A stretch of 64,000 bases of DNA from Hyphomicrobiales bacterium (lineage in GTDB: Bacteria; Pseudomonadota; Alphaproteobacteria; Rhizobiales; Rhizobiaceae). Every line of letters starts with the position of its first letter. The first letter of the stretch is position 1. The stretch is from assembly GCA_900472625.1 (NCBI GenBank), contig UCIT01000015.1, positions 78,624 through 142,623 on the forward strand. The letters run 5' to 3'. A program made the translations under genes and the position numbers. The notes beneath the pieces were generated by a model. The model did not search any database, was not told the origin of the DNA, and saw only the letters and a list, made by a program, of their open reading frames with translations. Shown piece by piece: positions 1-7,769 of this stretch.

Positions 1-1744
1 CGTCGATGACGCCGATGATCTTGCTGATCTGCTGCGAGGAATCCTCTATCCTTCGCATCGCTTCGACCGCATTGCGCACGACGCCGCCGGATTGTTCTGC
101 GCGGCTGCGCGTTTCGCGCACCACTTCCCTTGCCTCGCCTGTCCGCTTCGATGTCGCGACGACGTTGGAGGTGATCTGTTCGAGAGCAGCGGCGGTTTCT
201 TCGAGCGAAGCCGCCTGCTGTTCCGTGCGCTTGGCCAGATCGTCGGAGGCGCCGGAGATTTCCGCGCTGCCGTTGCGGACCATGTCGACCGCACTTCCAA
301 CGCCGACCAGCGCCTTACGCAACTGGATGACCGAGGTATTGAAATCGTGGCGCAGCGCTTCGAACTGCGGCGCGAATTCCCTGTCGAGCTCGCAGGTCAT
401 GTCGCCGGCGGCCAGCAGCTTCAGGCCGGAGGCAAGCGCCCCGGTGGCCTGCGTCAGACGCACTTCGGCCTCTTCCTCAGCGCGGCGCTGCACTTCGATG
501 CGCTCGCGTTCGGATTTCTGGCGGTTGACCTCGGCATCGGCCTCGAGCTGATCGTTGCGGATGGCGGCCAGGCGGAACACCTCTACGGAGGCGGCCATGT
601 TGCCGATTTCGTCGGTGCGGCTGGCATAAGGCACCAGAATATTGGTGTGCCCTTCCGAAAGCACCCGCATCGTCGTCGTCAGACGGCCGATCGGACGAAC
701 GACGCGGAAGACGACGATGACGAAGGCAGCGATCGTGATGGCGATGGTCGCGATCAACATGAAGGCGTAGAAGACCAGTGTGGCAAGCGCCGATTCGCGG
801 GTCGCATCGGCCTTGGCGACCAGCTGGTCCATGGCGAGAGACGCTACGTTGCCGATCGTGCCGAGCGCGTTGGTCGCCTCCGTGCGCCACTGATCGATGC
901 CGATCGAGGACGGACGGCCATTGCTGAGATCAGCGACGATGCCGGCGCGCTTCTCGGCGAAGGGGCCGGAGAAGTAGCTGTTCTGCGCCGTCGCGAAGGC
1001 GTCCTTGATGCTTGCGGGAACCGATGGGTGATCCACCAGGATTTTGGTGGAGGCCCAGGCGAAAGCGACACGAACGTCGCCGGCGGCAAGTTCGGAGACT
1101 TCCTTCGGCTCGAGCGCTCGGCCTGCTGCAACAGCACCGTTGATGGCAACAGTGGCGGCGCCGCCGGAAGCGCGCGCCGACCATGCGAAATAGCGCAGCT
1201 GCACCAGATCCATCAGCGAATTGTCGAGCGTGCGGATCTCTGCTTCGGCCGAGGACGATGCATTGGACAGCTGCGCAAGGAAATCACTGCCGACACTCAG
1301 CATCTTCGGCGCCAGCGTCGCATCACGCTGATCGAGGGGCTTGGCAAGTTCTGCGTCGACGGTCGAACGCAGCGACAGAAGCGCGCGGTATCCCGTGTCG
1401 AGATCGGCCAGGACGGGGGCCAGCGCCTTGGAATCGAGCCCTGCAGAGATCGTCTTCACGTTGGCCAGGGCGTCATCAACAATCGGCCGCTGCTTGCGCA
1501 CGCTGGCAAGGCTTCCAGTACCATCGCTGGCAGACAGCGTCAGCGCCGTCGCGCTGTCGCCACGCTCACTGCGGAAGGCCAGAAGCGCCTGAAACAGCGC
1601 CTTGTCGAGCTGAGCGTTTATCGCCACCTGGCCGTTATTGGCATAGGTCGTGTAGGAATTGACGAGTTTGCTGGACACCAGCGCGGCAAGTCCTGCGGAA
1701 ATCACAAGAACAACAGCAATCAAAACATTGCGGATCGAAAACAA
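1..1744 (-). CDS. Methyl-accepting chemotaxis protein (3' end beyond window)
   Basis: Chemoreceptor with its C-terminus cut off by the window edge; 581 residues are visible. The frame opens with a TTG at 1744 preceded by AGGAGG at good spacing. No in-frame ATG fits as well, and the window edge removes the stop. Residues about 7-25 form a first membrane helix, followed by a large periplasmic sensor region of roughly 290 residues. A second helix lies at about 318-342, then a HAMP linker (VVRPIGRLT), and the start of the methyl-accepting domain (EQQAASLEETAAALEQIT, typical of rhizobial receptors). It should signal to the CheA/CheW array. The ligand cannot be read from the sequence. It stands alone, without che genes in view. 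A long open frame on the opposite strand is a codon-bias shadow. Confidence 0.93.
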   Translation of the reverse strand, partial: MFSIRNVLIAVVLVISAGLAALVSSKLVNSYTTYANNGQVAINAQLDKALFQALLAFRSERGDSATALTLSASDGTGSLASVRKQRPIVDDALANVKTISAGLDSKALAPVLADLDTGYRALLSLRSTVDAELAKPLDQRDATLAPKMLSVGSDFLAQLSNASSSAEAEIRTLDNSLMDLVQLRYFAWSARASGGAATVAINGAVAAGRALEPKEVSELAAGDVRVAFAWASTKILVDHPSVPASIKDAFATAQNSYFSGPFAEKRAGIVADLSNGRPSSIGIDQWRTEATNALGTIGNVASLAMDQLVAKADATRESALATLVFYAFMLIATIAITIAAFVIVVFRVVRPIGRLTTTMRVLSEGHTNILVPYASRTDEIGNMAASVEVFRLAAIRNDQLEADAEVNRQKSERERIEVQRRAEEEAEVRLTQATGALASGLKLLAAGDMTCELDREFAPQFEALRHDFNTSVIQLRKALVGVGSAVDMVRNGSAEISGASDDLAKRTEQQAASLEETAAALEQITSNVVATSKRTGEAREVVRETRSRAEQSGGVVRNAVEAMRRIEDSSQQISKIIGVID

Positions 1745-2137
1745 TTCGGCCTCCTGGTGAGCGAAATATCTGTTTTCGGATATCCAGCCGCGCAGTTAAC
1801 ATAGACCTAATTTTGCAGCATCTGTTTTACCTATCAGAATCTGCAATACATGCTGTCACGCGAGCGTGATGTCGAGATAAATCCCGTTCAATACTTCTCG
1901 GGTCGCTGCGAATCGACACTGTGTTGCAAAGAATAATTGCGGTGCGGCCTGGCCAATATTTCGGCGGATGGCTGGTCAATCAAAAGGCAATATTACTGCA
2001 CCGCACCTGATTTGCTCTCTATAGGTGTATAAAACAGGCGCTACACATGTTTTACATGTGATGGCGGGGGTGGCTTGCAGGCCCTTGCTCGAAGCGCCGA
2101 CAAGGCGACGCGCGTTCTATCCGGCCGTGGAGAATGT
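1745..2137. other. Intergenic region, AT-richer, with several small palindromes
   Basis: No coding region is supported. It holds the upstream region of the chemoreceptor gene and the 3' flank of the HlyD-like gene. Visible structures are TCACGC-GA-GCGTGA near 1857-1870, CACATGT-TTT-ACATGTG near 2044-2060 just after the HlyD stop, and GGTGCGG (about 1940) facing CCGCACC (about 2002). The second palindrome has no T-run on the minus strand, so it is not a canonical terminator. Confidence 0.5.
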
Positions 2138-3079
2138 CTAAAACGGGTTCACGTAATTCGTGATCGCCACCTGGCGAAGAAGTATTTTTCTGATGAAATG
2201 CGCCGGCGTCACATGCGCGGTGTAGATCGCCGCAGCGCCGGTGCTGCCGGCCGGGAGCCGGCTGGCGAAGTCCGCGTCGTCCAGTTTCACTCTGACGGCG
2301 AGCGGCAGGCTTGCGATTGCCTTGGGCGTCACCGCCAGTCCCGAGGTCTGCGTCTGGCCGCTCGCGACCGCTTGCAGAACGCTCTCCACTTTGCCGGAAT
2401 AGACCGCTCCCGGTGCATACTTGAAGGTGACCTCGACCGGCTGCCCCGCTTCGATATAGCGCGCATCGATCTGCGGGATCTCGATGCCGACGATCGTATC
2501 CGCGGTCTCGATGAACGCCATCACCGGTGCCAGCGGCAGGCTGGAGACGCGTGCACCGGTCCGCAGCGCCAGATTGGTGACGTAGCCGTCCGCGGGCGCA
2601 CGCACCACCGTCTTGTCGAGGTTCCATTGCGCGGCGGTGATCTCCGCCTGCAACTGCTCCACTTCTGCCTGCGCCTGCTCGACATCGAAACCGCGACCGG
2701 CTCCGCTTGTGCGCAGACGCGTGGTTTCCTGCAGCCGCAGATTGGCGAGCTCGTGCTGCGCAACCAACGCGTCGAGTTTCGCCTGGTAGGGAACCGGGTC
2801 GATGCGAAACAGGATATCGCCGGCCTTGAGTGGCACGTTCGCCTTGACCGGTACCTCGATCACCTCGCCCGCGACATCGGGAACGATGGCCACCGAATTG
2901 CGCACCACCAGAGCTGCCCCCTGCGGCGCGCCCCAGCCCATCGGAATGAACAGCCCGATCATCAGAAGCAGCAGCACGAAAACCGGCGACATCCTCCAGA
3001 ACAGATTAAAGGGCACGACCTTCAGCTTCACCAGCAGGAAGAGGATGACGAGATAGGCATTGAGAAGGACAACGATCAT
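2138..3079 (-). CDS. HlyD/EmrA-family membrane fusion protein (YiaV-like)
   Basis: Periplasmic adaptor-type protein of 313 residues. Two N-terminal hydrophobic segments (about 2-18 and 30-47) anchor it in the inner membrane. Next come a lipoyl half-motif (SVAIVPDVAGEVIEVPV), a helical hairpin, the second lipoyl half (VRAPADGYVTNLALRTGA) and beta-barrel segments. The ATG at 3079 overlaps the stop of the preceding DUF3302 gene in an ATGA, so the two are translationally coupled. The reading frame stays open upstream, but that part lies antisense to DUF3302 codon usage and is not real. The pairing matches E. coli yiaW-yiaV. No efflux pump or TolC gene is adjacent, so substrate and partner are unknown. 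Confidence 0.88.
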   Translation of the reverse strand: MIVVLLNAYLVILFLLVKLKVVPFNLFWRMSPVFVLLLLMIGLFIPMGWGAPQGAALVVRNSVAIVPDVAGEVIEVPVKANVPLKAGDILFRIDPVPYQAKLDALVAQHELANLRLQETTRLRTSGAGRGFDVEQAQAEVEQLQAEITAAQWNLDKTVVRAPADGYVTNLALRTGARVSSLPLAPVMAFIETADTIVGIEIPQIDARYIEAGQPVEVTFKYAPGAVYSGKVESVLQAVASGQTQTSGLAVTPKAIASLPLAVRVKLDDADFASRLPAGSTGAAAIYTAHVTPAHFIRKILLRQVAITNYVNPF

Positions 3080-3321
3080 GGCGCCCTCTCCGTCGTCACA
3101 ACATGCGGATAGTCGACATAGGCCCAGATCAGCACGATCGGCCAAAGCGCGAAGCCCAGCAGCAACGTCACCCAGCCGCCGACGCTGACGGCCTGCGCCC
3201 AGGGATGATTGCGCCGCCGGGCGATCATACCGGGCAGCATCGCCAGAAACACGATGACGGCCACCGTGCTCAGCGCAAGAATGATCAGGACGATCCACGC
3301 GAAGATATCGACAGTGCTCAT
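3076..3321 (-). CDS. DUF3302 inner-membrane protein (YiaW-like)
   Basis: An 81-residue protein with two membrane helices, about residues 6-30 and 47-68, joined by a basic loop (ARRRNHPW). Size, topology and position directly before an HlyD-type gene match the DUF3302 family (E. coli YiaW). Its stop overlaps the start of the HlyD-like gene by ATGA, so the two proteins are probably made in fixed ratio and act together. The function of the family is not established; a role in membrane stress or export is inference. Confidence 0.82.
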   Translation of the reverse strand: MSTVDIFAWIVLIILALSTVAVIVFLAMLPGMIARRRNHPWAQAVSVGGWVTLLLGFALWPIVLIWAYVDYPHVVTTERAP

Positions 3322-4117
3322 CGCCGTGCCCCCATGCCACCCGCTCCATAGTTGTCAGGACGATGGCACCTTGGAAGGTCACCGCGTTCACGCAAGTACG
3401 TTACGGTAAACGGTGGCGTAAATCGCATTTGCTATGCGGACGCATTGGTCGACACGTAGATCTATCCTCTTTCACGGCCGCAACCATGCACAAAAATACG
3501 CCCGCTTTCAGCAACGCCAATGACTTGCAACGACCGATATCCCCACTTCCCCGAGCAATGTCACACTTCGTCCGTCCCACTTTCGGATACACCGGTGGCG
3601 TTGCCGGCGAGGCGGGACCGGCGCTTTCGGGAAGCCTGTAACGCAAGGTGAAACGAGAGGCGTCGTGGACTGGTCCTGCCACGAGATTGTGGTGTGCGAG
3701 TGCAGAGGTCGGCTTGCCGAAACCGCGCGCCTTGGCACATAGGGGACGGCGACTGGCCGACCGGCACGAGCCCTGAAAGGAGCATTGCCGGAACGATGCG
3801 GAGGTGCCGGGGGCGACAGGTCCACGGAGCACCGCCACCGCGTCGAGACAAGACGGTCCTTTGGAATGCCCGGGTAGCGAAAGCGCCATAACGAGAACAA
3901 CCCCGCGAGCATGTCTCTGAAAAGATGCCGAAAACCCGTAAAAAGGTCTGGAAAGCGATGACAGAACGCCGAACGGGGCGCCGGAAGGTGTCACCAAATT
4001 AAAAACTTTGCGAGGCAGCTTCCGGCGCCCCGTCCGACATATGCCGATCACCCGGAGGGTTTTTGCCCGGCCGGTGTGAAGCCATGGCTCTTTGAAAACG
4101 CGGCTGTTTCCCGGGTG
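3322..4117. other. Gene-poor interval of about 800 bases
   Basis: No gene here can be supported. A minus-strand frame is open from 4051 to 3401, but its product has no recognisable domain, is rich in Ser, Pro, Arg and Cys, and uses third positions less GC-biased than its neighbours. Overlapping open frames in the other phases look equally arbitrary. I searched by eye for tmRNA tag codons, RNase P core motifs, a T-loop and common riboswitch cores and found none. The only strong structure is the inverted repeat at 3970-4036. The stretch could be a decayed gene or an unrecognised structured RNA. Confidence 0.5.
3970..4036. repeat. Long inverted repeat, 18-base arms, 31-base loop
   Basis: The arms CGAACGGGGCGCCGGAAG (3970-3987) and CTTCCGGCGCCCCGTCCG (4019-4036) pair at 17 of 18 positions around an AT-rich loop. 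The repeat lies about 80 bases beyond the lysE stop. Neither strand has a T-run right after the stem, so it is not a standard terminator. It may be a transcript end of another kind, a structured RNA or a small mobile repeat. Confidence 0.8.
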
Positions 4118-4756
4118 CTACTTGAGCAGGGTGTAGGCTGCCGACGCGAGTGCCACCAGGCCGAACACGATGAGGAGGTAGCTGGTGCCGCGAATGACCT
4201 TGGTCGTGAATGTCTCCGGCAGCTTGTCCCGCGCCAGCGTCACCGCGCCGCTGAGAAAGAACCACCAGGCGAGCGAACCTGAAAACACGCCACCGACGAT
4301 GACGGCCGAGCTGAACCGCCGCGTCTCCTCCATCAGCCCGAAACCGGCAAACAGCGCCCCGAACGACAGGATCGTCGCCGGATTGGAGATGGTCAGCAGA
4401 AAGGTGGCGACCGTCGTGGCGGCAAGCCCGCCTGCCCCGATATCAGCCGCCTCGACCGGATCGTGCGTCAGCCCGCGCCAGCCGAGAAACAGCAAAAGCA
4501 GCCCGCCGCCGATCGCCAGCGGAAGCGTCGCCATCGACATGGTTTCGGCGAACACGGCAATTCCTGTCACCGCCACCAGCGCATAGCTGGCATCGCCGAC
4601 CGCTGTTCCAAAGCCGCAGGAAAAACCGGCAAGAAAGCCCCGCTCCAACGTTCGGTTGATACACAGCATGCCGATCGGCCCGAGCGGCGCGGTGATGATG
4701 ACACCCAGCAGAGCGCCTTTGAGGAAGAGCAGAAGCATGCGTCGGTCGATTCCCAT
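4118..4756 (-). CDS. LysE/RhtB-family amino-acid exporter
   Basis: A 212-residue inner-membrane protein of about six helices. The N-terminal segment GALLGVIITAPLGPIGMLC carries the family's conserved glycine/proline pattern. The mid-protein stretch TISNPATILSF, with its Asn-Pro, matches the second conserved motif of LysE/RhtB exporters. Members pump out amino acids or related metabolites; the substrate cannot be deduced here. It lies downstream of sufA and a terminator-like hairpin (4818-4843), so it is probably transcribed separately. The ATG at 4756 lacks a clear Shine-Dalgarno sequence, and an ATG six codons later (4738) is an alternative. Confidence 0.88.
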   Translation of the reverse strand: MGIDRRMLLLFLKGALLGVIITAPLGPIGMLCINRTLERGFLAGFSCGFGTAVGDASYALVAVTGIAVFAETMSMATLPLAIGGGLLLLFLGWRGLTHDPVEAADIGAGGLAATTVATFLLTISNPATILSFGALFAGFGLMEETRRFSSAVIVGGVFSGSLAWWFFLSGAVTLARDKLPETFTTKVIRGTSYLLIVFGLVALASAAYTLLK

Positions 4757-4817
4757 CCGCGGCGGGCAACGCCACGATCATGGCAGCTGTCTACCGCCTT
4801 GAACCGGCAGCGCAACG

Positions 4818-4843
4818 AAAAAGGCCGCCTTGAAAGGCGGCCT
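4818..4843 (-). terminator. Rho-independent terminator after sufA
   Basis: On the minus strand AGGCCGCCT pairs with AGGCGGCCT around a TTTC-type loop and is followed by a run of five T. It lies 27 bases beyond the sufA stop and probably marks the end of the suf operon. Confidence 0.8.
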
Positions 4844-4870
4844 GATCAAGAATAACGATCGATGTTGCAA

Positions 4871-5263
4871 TCACTGCGCCGGAACGACCGCATCGCCGCG
4901 CGCGGCGAGAGCCGCCAGGTCGGCCGGCTTCAGCTCGACCGATTCGCCGCAGCCGCAGGCCGACGTCTGGTTCGGATTGGTGAAGGTGAAGCCGGAGCGC
5001 AACGTCGTCTGCTCGAAGCCCATCTCCGTGCCGAGCAGGTAGAGCACCGCCGACGGTTCGATCCAGACCCTGGCGCCGTCGCGCTCGATCAAGTCGTCCT
5101 TGGGGTTCGGCTCGCTGACGAGGTCGATGGTATATTCCATCCCTGCGCAGCCACCCTTCTTGATCCCGACGCGAATACCCTTGGCATCCGGCCCGGAATT
5201 CTCGACGATCGCTTTGACCCGCGCTGCGGCGGTGTCGGTCATGCTCATCACGGCAAAGCCCAT
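4871..5263 (-). CDS. sufA: A-type Fe-S carrier/scaffold protein SufA
   Basis: A 130-residue HesB/IscA-family protein that carries newly assembled Fe-S clusters to apoproteins. The three cluster-binding cysteines are present: Cys39 in KKGGCAGMEY, and Cys103 and Cys105 in SACGCGES. The ATG at 5263 has AAGGAG nine bases upstream. In Agrobacterium this gene is the last of the sufS2BCDS1XA operon. Here a ParDE pair separates it from sufT, leaving a 92-base gap upstream. Whether it still shares the suf transcript or has its own promoter is not clear from sequence. Confidence 0.93.
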   Translation of the reverse strand: MGFAVMSMTDTAAARVKAIVENSGPDAKGIRVGIKKGGCAGMEYTIDLVSEPNPKDDLIERDGARVWIEPSAVLYLLGTEMGFEQTTLRSGFTFTNPNQTSACGCGESVELKPADLAALAARGDAVVPAQ

Positions 5264-5355
5264 CGGCTCATTCTCCTTCGGCAGCCGGGGTCAAGGTCCG
5301 GTGCTTCCATAACAGATATGTAATCGCTCGCGGCGATCCGATCAACCGCCTGGGT

Positions 5356-5643
5356 TCATGGCAACTGCTTCGGCCAGTCGCGAGCGGCGTGGATGATACG
5401 AACAATCACAGCATCGTCCCCGCTGCGGCGAAAGATGATAAGATAATTCTCCCGCGAATATGTCCTTAGGCCAACTCTGATATCGTCGCGCAGGTGCCCA
5501 AGTGCCGGATAGTCGCCAAGCAGTTCGAAGACCTCGACCATTGAACGCAACCACGTCCTGCCCGCGTCGGGATTGCGGTCGGCAATATACTCGGAAATCT
5601 CCCGCAAATCCGCCGTCGCTCGCGGACGCAGGATATAACTCAT
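5356..5643 (-). CDS. parE: ParE-family toxin of a type II toxin-antitoxin pair
   Basis: A 95-residue RelE/ParE-superfamily protein. It starts with the typical SYILRPRATADLREISEYIA helix region and has the family's LGDYPALG and YLIIFRRSGDDAVIVRIIHAARDW strands. ParE toxins typically poison DNA gyrase. Its ATG at 5643 overlaps the antitoxin stop in an ATGA, the usual coupled arrangement. The pair sits between sufT and sufA on the same strand, so it may be read through from the suf promoter. The product appears intact. The exact target within the ParE/RelE superfamily is inference. Confidence 0.9.
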   Translation of the reverse strand: MSYILRPRATADLREISEYIADRNPDAGRTWLRSMVEVFELLGDYPALGHLRDDIRVGLRTYSRENYLIIFRRSGDDAVIVRIIHAARDWPKQLP

Positions 5644-5921
5644 CGGCTATCGCGCTGGCCGATATAGGCCTCAAGCTCGGTCTCAAGCTCACGCATCGCC
5701 TGCGGGCCATCGATCGGATCGCCGCTCGTTTCACCCTCCTCGATCAACCGATCGAACTCTTCTGGCGTGTAGCCGTGGATCAGTCGGCCGGACTGCCATT
5801 GCTCGAGCGCCGCGAGCACAATATCACCGGTGGAGTCGAATCGCCCCGACCGGACAGCGGCATCCACCGCTTCCGCCATATCAGGCGTCAATTCGACGGT
5901 TATCGTCTCAAGGCGACCCAT
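5640..5921 (-). CDS. parD: ParD-family antitoxin
   Basis: A 93-residue ribbon-helix-helix antitoxin. The N-terminus (LETITVELTPDMAEAVDAAV followed by SGRFDSTGDIVLAAL) forms the DNA-binding fold. The acidic C-terminal tail (about residues 55-93) should bind and neutralise ParE. The ATG at 5921 is chosen because AAGGAGGT lies eight bases upstream; ten further in-frame codons upstream have no such site. It overlaps parE by four bases. Such antitoxins usually autorepress their promoter together with the toxin. Only about 50 bases separate it from the sufT stop. Confidence 0.9.
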   Translation of the reverse strand: MGRLETITVELTPDMAEAVDAAVRSGRFDSTGDIVLAALEQWQSGRLIHGYTPEEFDRLIEEGETSGDPIDGPQAMRELETELEAYIGQRDSR

Positions 5922-5969
5922 CGTGTGCACCTCCTTGTCAGAAAGCACCATGCTAGTCGAAGCGAGCGC

Positions 5970-6350
5970 TCAATACCAGCCGACGGCCACCTGTGCCTCT
6001 TCCGACATCCGGTCCGGCGTCCACGGCGGATCGAAGGTCATGCCGACCTCGACGCCAGACACGCCCTCGACGGCGCCCACGGCATTCTCGACCCAGCCTG
6101 GCATCTCGCCGGCAACAGGGCAGCCGGGCGCCGTCAGCGTCATCATGATCTTGACCATCCGATCGTCCTCGATGTCGATCTTGTAGATCAGCCCGAGCTC
6201 GAAGATGTCGGCGGGGATTTCCGGGTCGTAGACGGTCTTCAGCGCCATGATGACGTCGTCGCTCAACCGCGCCAATTCGTCATCGGGAATGCTGGAATGC
6301 ACGATGCCTTCGCGCACGTCGATCTTCTGTTCGCTGTCATCAAGGCTCAT
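5970..6350 (-). CDS. sufT: SUF-system protein SufT (SufX; MIP18/DUF59 family)
   Basis: A 126-residue protein of the MIP18 (DUF59) family, a maturation factor for Fe-S proteins. The conserved core is visible: VYDPEIPADIFELGLIY, then MTLTAPGCPVAGEMP with the conserved cysteine, and FDPPWTPDRMSEEA near the C-terminus. The ATG at 6350 is preferred over a GTG three codons upstream because AAGGAG lies eight bases before it and overlaps the GTG. It starts 12 bases after the sufS1 stop, so it belongs to the operon. It corresponds to the gene called sufX in Agrobacterium. Confidence 0.93.
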   Translation of the reverse strand: MSLDDSEQKIDVREGIVHSSIPDDELARLSDDVIMALKTVYDPEIPADIFELGLIYKIDIEDDRMVKIMMTLTAPGCPVAGEMPGWVENAVGAVEGVSGVEVGMTFDPPWTPDRMSEEAQVAVGWY

Positions 6351-6362
6351 ACGGGCCACTCC

Positions 6363-7601
6363 TTAAGCAAAAAACTTGCGCGCGTAGTCGAGCGCGTCGG
6401 CCAGGGCATCCACCTCGGCGCGGGTATTGTACATGCCGAACGATGCCCGGCATGTGGAGGTGACGCCGAAGCGTTTCAAGAGCGGCATGGCGCAATGCGT
6501 GCCCGCTCGGACTGCAACGCCGCGGCGGTCAATCACCGTCGAGACGTCATGGGCGTGCAGCCCGGCCAGCTCGAACGAGAAGATCCCGCCCTTGCCGGGC
6601 GCATTGCCGATCACCCGCAGCGAATTGACCGCACGCAGCCGCTCGGCCGCATAGGCCGCCAGATCCGTCTCGTGCCGCGCAATCGCCTCGCGGCCGACCT
6701 TTTCCATGTAGTCGAGCGCATAGCCGAGGCCGATCGCCTGCACGATCGGCGGCGTGCCGGCCTCAAAGCGATGCGGCGGCTCGTTGTAGGTGACGGTCTC
6801 CTCGGTGACGTCGAAAATCATCTCGCCGCCGCCCTGGAACGGCCGCATCGACGCGAGCCGGTCCTTCTTGCCGTAAAGCACGCCGATACCCGATGGCCCG
6901 TAGAGCTTGTGGCCGGTCATCACGTACCAGTCGCAATCGATATCCTGCACGTCGACAGGCATGTGGACGGCGCCCTGGCTGCCGTCGACCAGAACCGGAA
7001 TGCCGCGTTCATGGGCGATCCGGCAGATCTCCTTGACCGGAACGACAGTCCCCAGTGCGTTCGACATCTGCGTGATGGCGACGAGTTTGGTGCGCTCCGT
7101 CAGGCACTTCTCGAATTCCTCGATATGGAAGGCGCCTTCTTCATCGACAGGCGCCCAGACCAGCTTCGCGCCCTGCCGCTCGCGGATGAAATGCCACGGC
7201 ACGATATTGGAATGATGCTCCATGATCGACACGACGATCTCGTCGCCCTCGCCGATATTGGGCATGCCCCAGCCATAGGCGACAGTGTTGATCGCCTCGG
7301 TCGAGGACTTGGTGAAGACGATCTCGTCCACCGAAGGCGCGTTCAGAAAGCGACGCACCTTTTCGCGCGACGCCTCATAGGCCTCGGTTGCCGCGTTCGA
7401 CAGGAAGTGCAGGCCGCGATGCACATTGGCATATTCATTTGAATAGGCATGGCTGATGGCATCGATCACCACCTGCGGCTTTTGCGCCGAGGCGCCATTG
7501 TCGAGATAGACAAGCGGCTTGCCGTAGACCTGCTTCGAAAGGATCGGGAAATCCTTGCGAACGGCGTCGACGTCATAGGCGGCCGGTGCAGTCTGATCCA
7601 T
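6363..7601 (-). CDS. sufS: Cysteine desulfurase SufS (SufS1, group II)
   Basis: PLP-dependent enzyme of 412 residues that takes sulfur from L-cysteine for Fe-S cluster assembly. The PLP lysine lies in MTGHKLYGPSG and the persulfide cysteine in AGTHCAMPLLKRFG, a group II (SufS-like) active site. The frame is open 24 codons further upstream, but those codons lie in the REP-like element at 7641-7757 and its flank. The ATG at 7601 (or the one at 7616) is therefore the likely start. It is the second desulfurase gene of this operon; the first gene encodes a NifS/IscS-type enzyme. Confidence 0.95.
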   Translation of the reverse strand: MDQTAPAAYDVDAVRKDFPILSKQVYGKPLVYLDNGASAQKPQVVIDAISHAYSNEYANVHRGLHFLSNAATEAYEASREKVRRFLNAPSVDEIVFTKSSTEAINTVAYGWGMPNIGEGDEIVVSIMEHHSNIVPWHFIRERQGAKLVWAPVDEEGAFHIEEFEKCLTERTKLVAITQMSNALGTVVPVKEICRIAHERGIPVLVDGSQGAVHMPVDVQDIDCDWYVMTGHKLYGPSGIGVLYGKKDRLASMRPFQGGGEMIFDVTEETVTYNEPPHRFEAGTPPIVQAIGLGYALDYMEKVGREAIARHETDLAAYAAERLRAVNSLRVIGNAPGKGGIFSFELAGLHAHDVSTVIDRRGVAVRAGTHCAMPLLKRFGVTSTCRASFGMYNTRAEVDALADALDYARKFFA

Positions 7602-7640
7602 GTCAGGCCCTTTCATATCGCGCTTCTGCCTCGTTTCTGC

Positions 7641-7757
7641 GCCGTCATCCTCGGGCCTGTCCCGAGGATCCAATCACGTGTCTATATCTCGCAACGGCCA
7701 TGGTCGAACACCCGGCCACCGGCGGCAGGTCCCCGGCACAAACCCGAGGACGACGGC
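7641..7757. repeat. REP/RIME-like palindromic intergenic element in the suf operon
   Basis: Between the sufD stop and the sufS1 start lies a 117-base unit. Its ends are inverted copies: GCCGTCATCCTCGGG at 7641-7655 and CCCGAGGACGACGGC at 7743-7757 (14 of 15 pair). The left end also holds a tight hairpin, CCTCGGG-cctgt-CCCGAGG. Short elements with this CCTCGGG...CCCGAGGA theme are common in rhizobial intergenic DNA. It is transcribed within the operon and might form an mRNA structure between sufD and sufS1. Confidence 0.75.
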
Positions 7758-7769
7758 GAAAAATTGCCC

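Noticed and set aside
92..1804. Plus-strand open frame of 570 codons over the chemoreceptor
   Set aside because: It is antisense to a clear receptor frame; high GC at third positions leaves long stop-free frames on the opposite strand.
3322..4117. tmRNA, RNase P RNA or riboswitch in the gene-poor stretch
   Set aside because: No tag codons, no T-loop, no P4 core and no known riboswitch core could be found by eye on either strand.
7602..7673. 24-codon N-terminal extension of SufS1
   Set aside because: These codons lie in or beside the REP-like element and do not look like the protein family's N-terminus.
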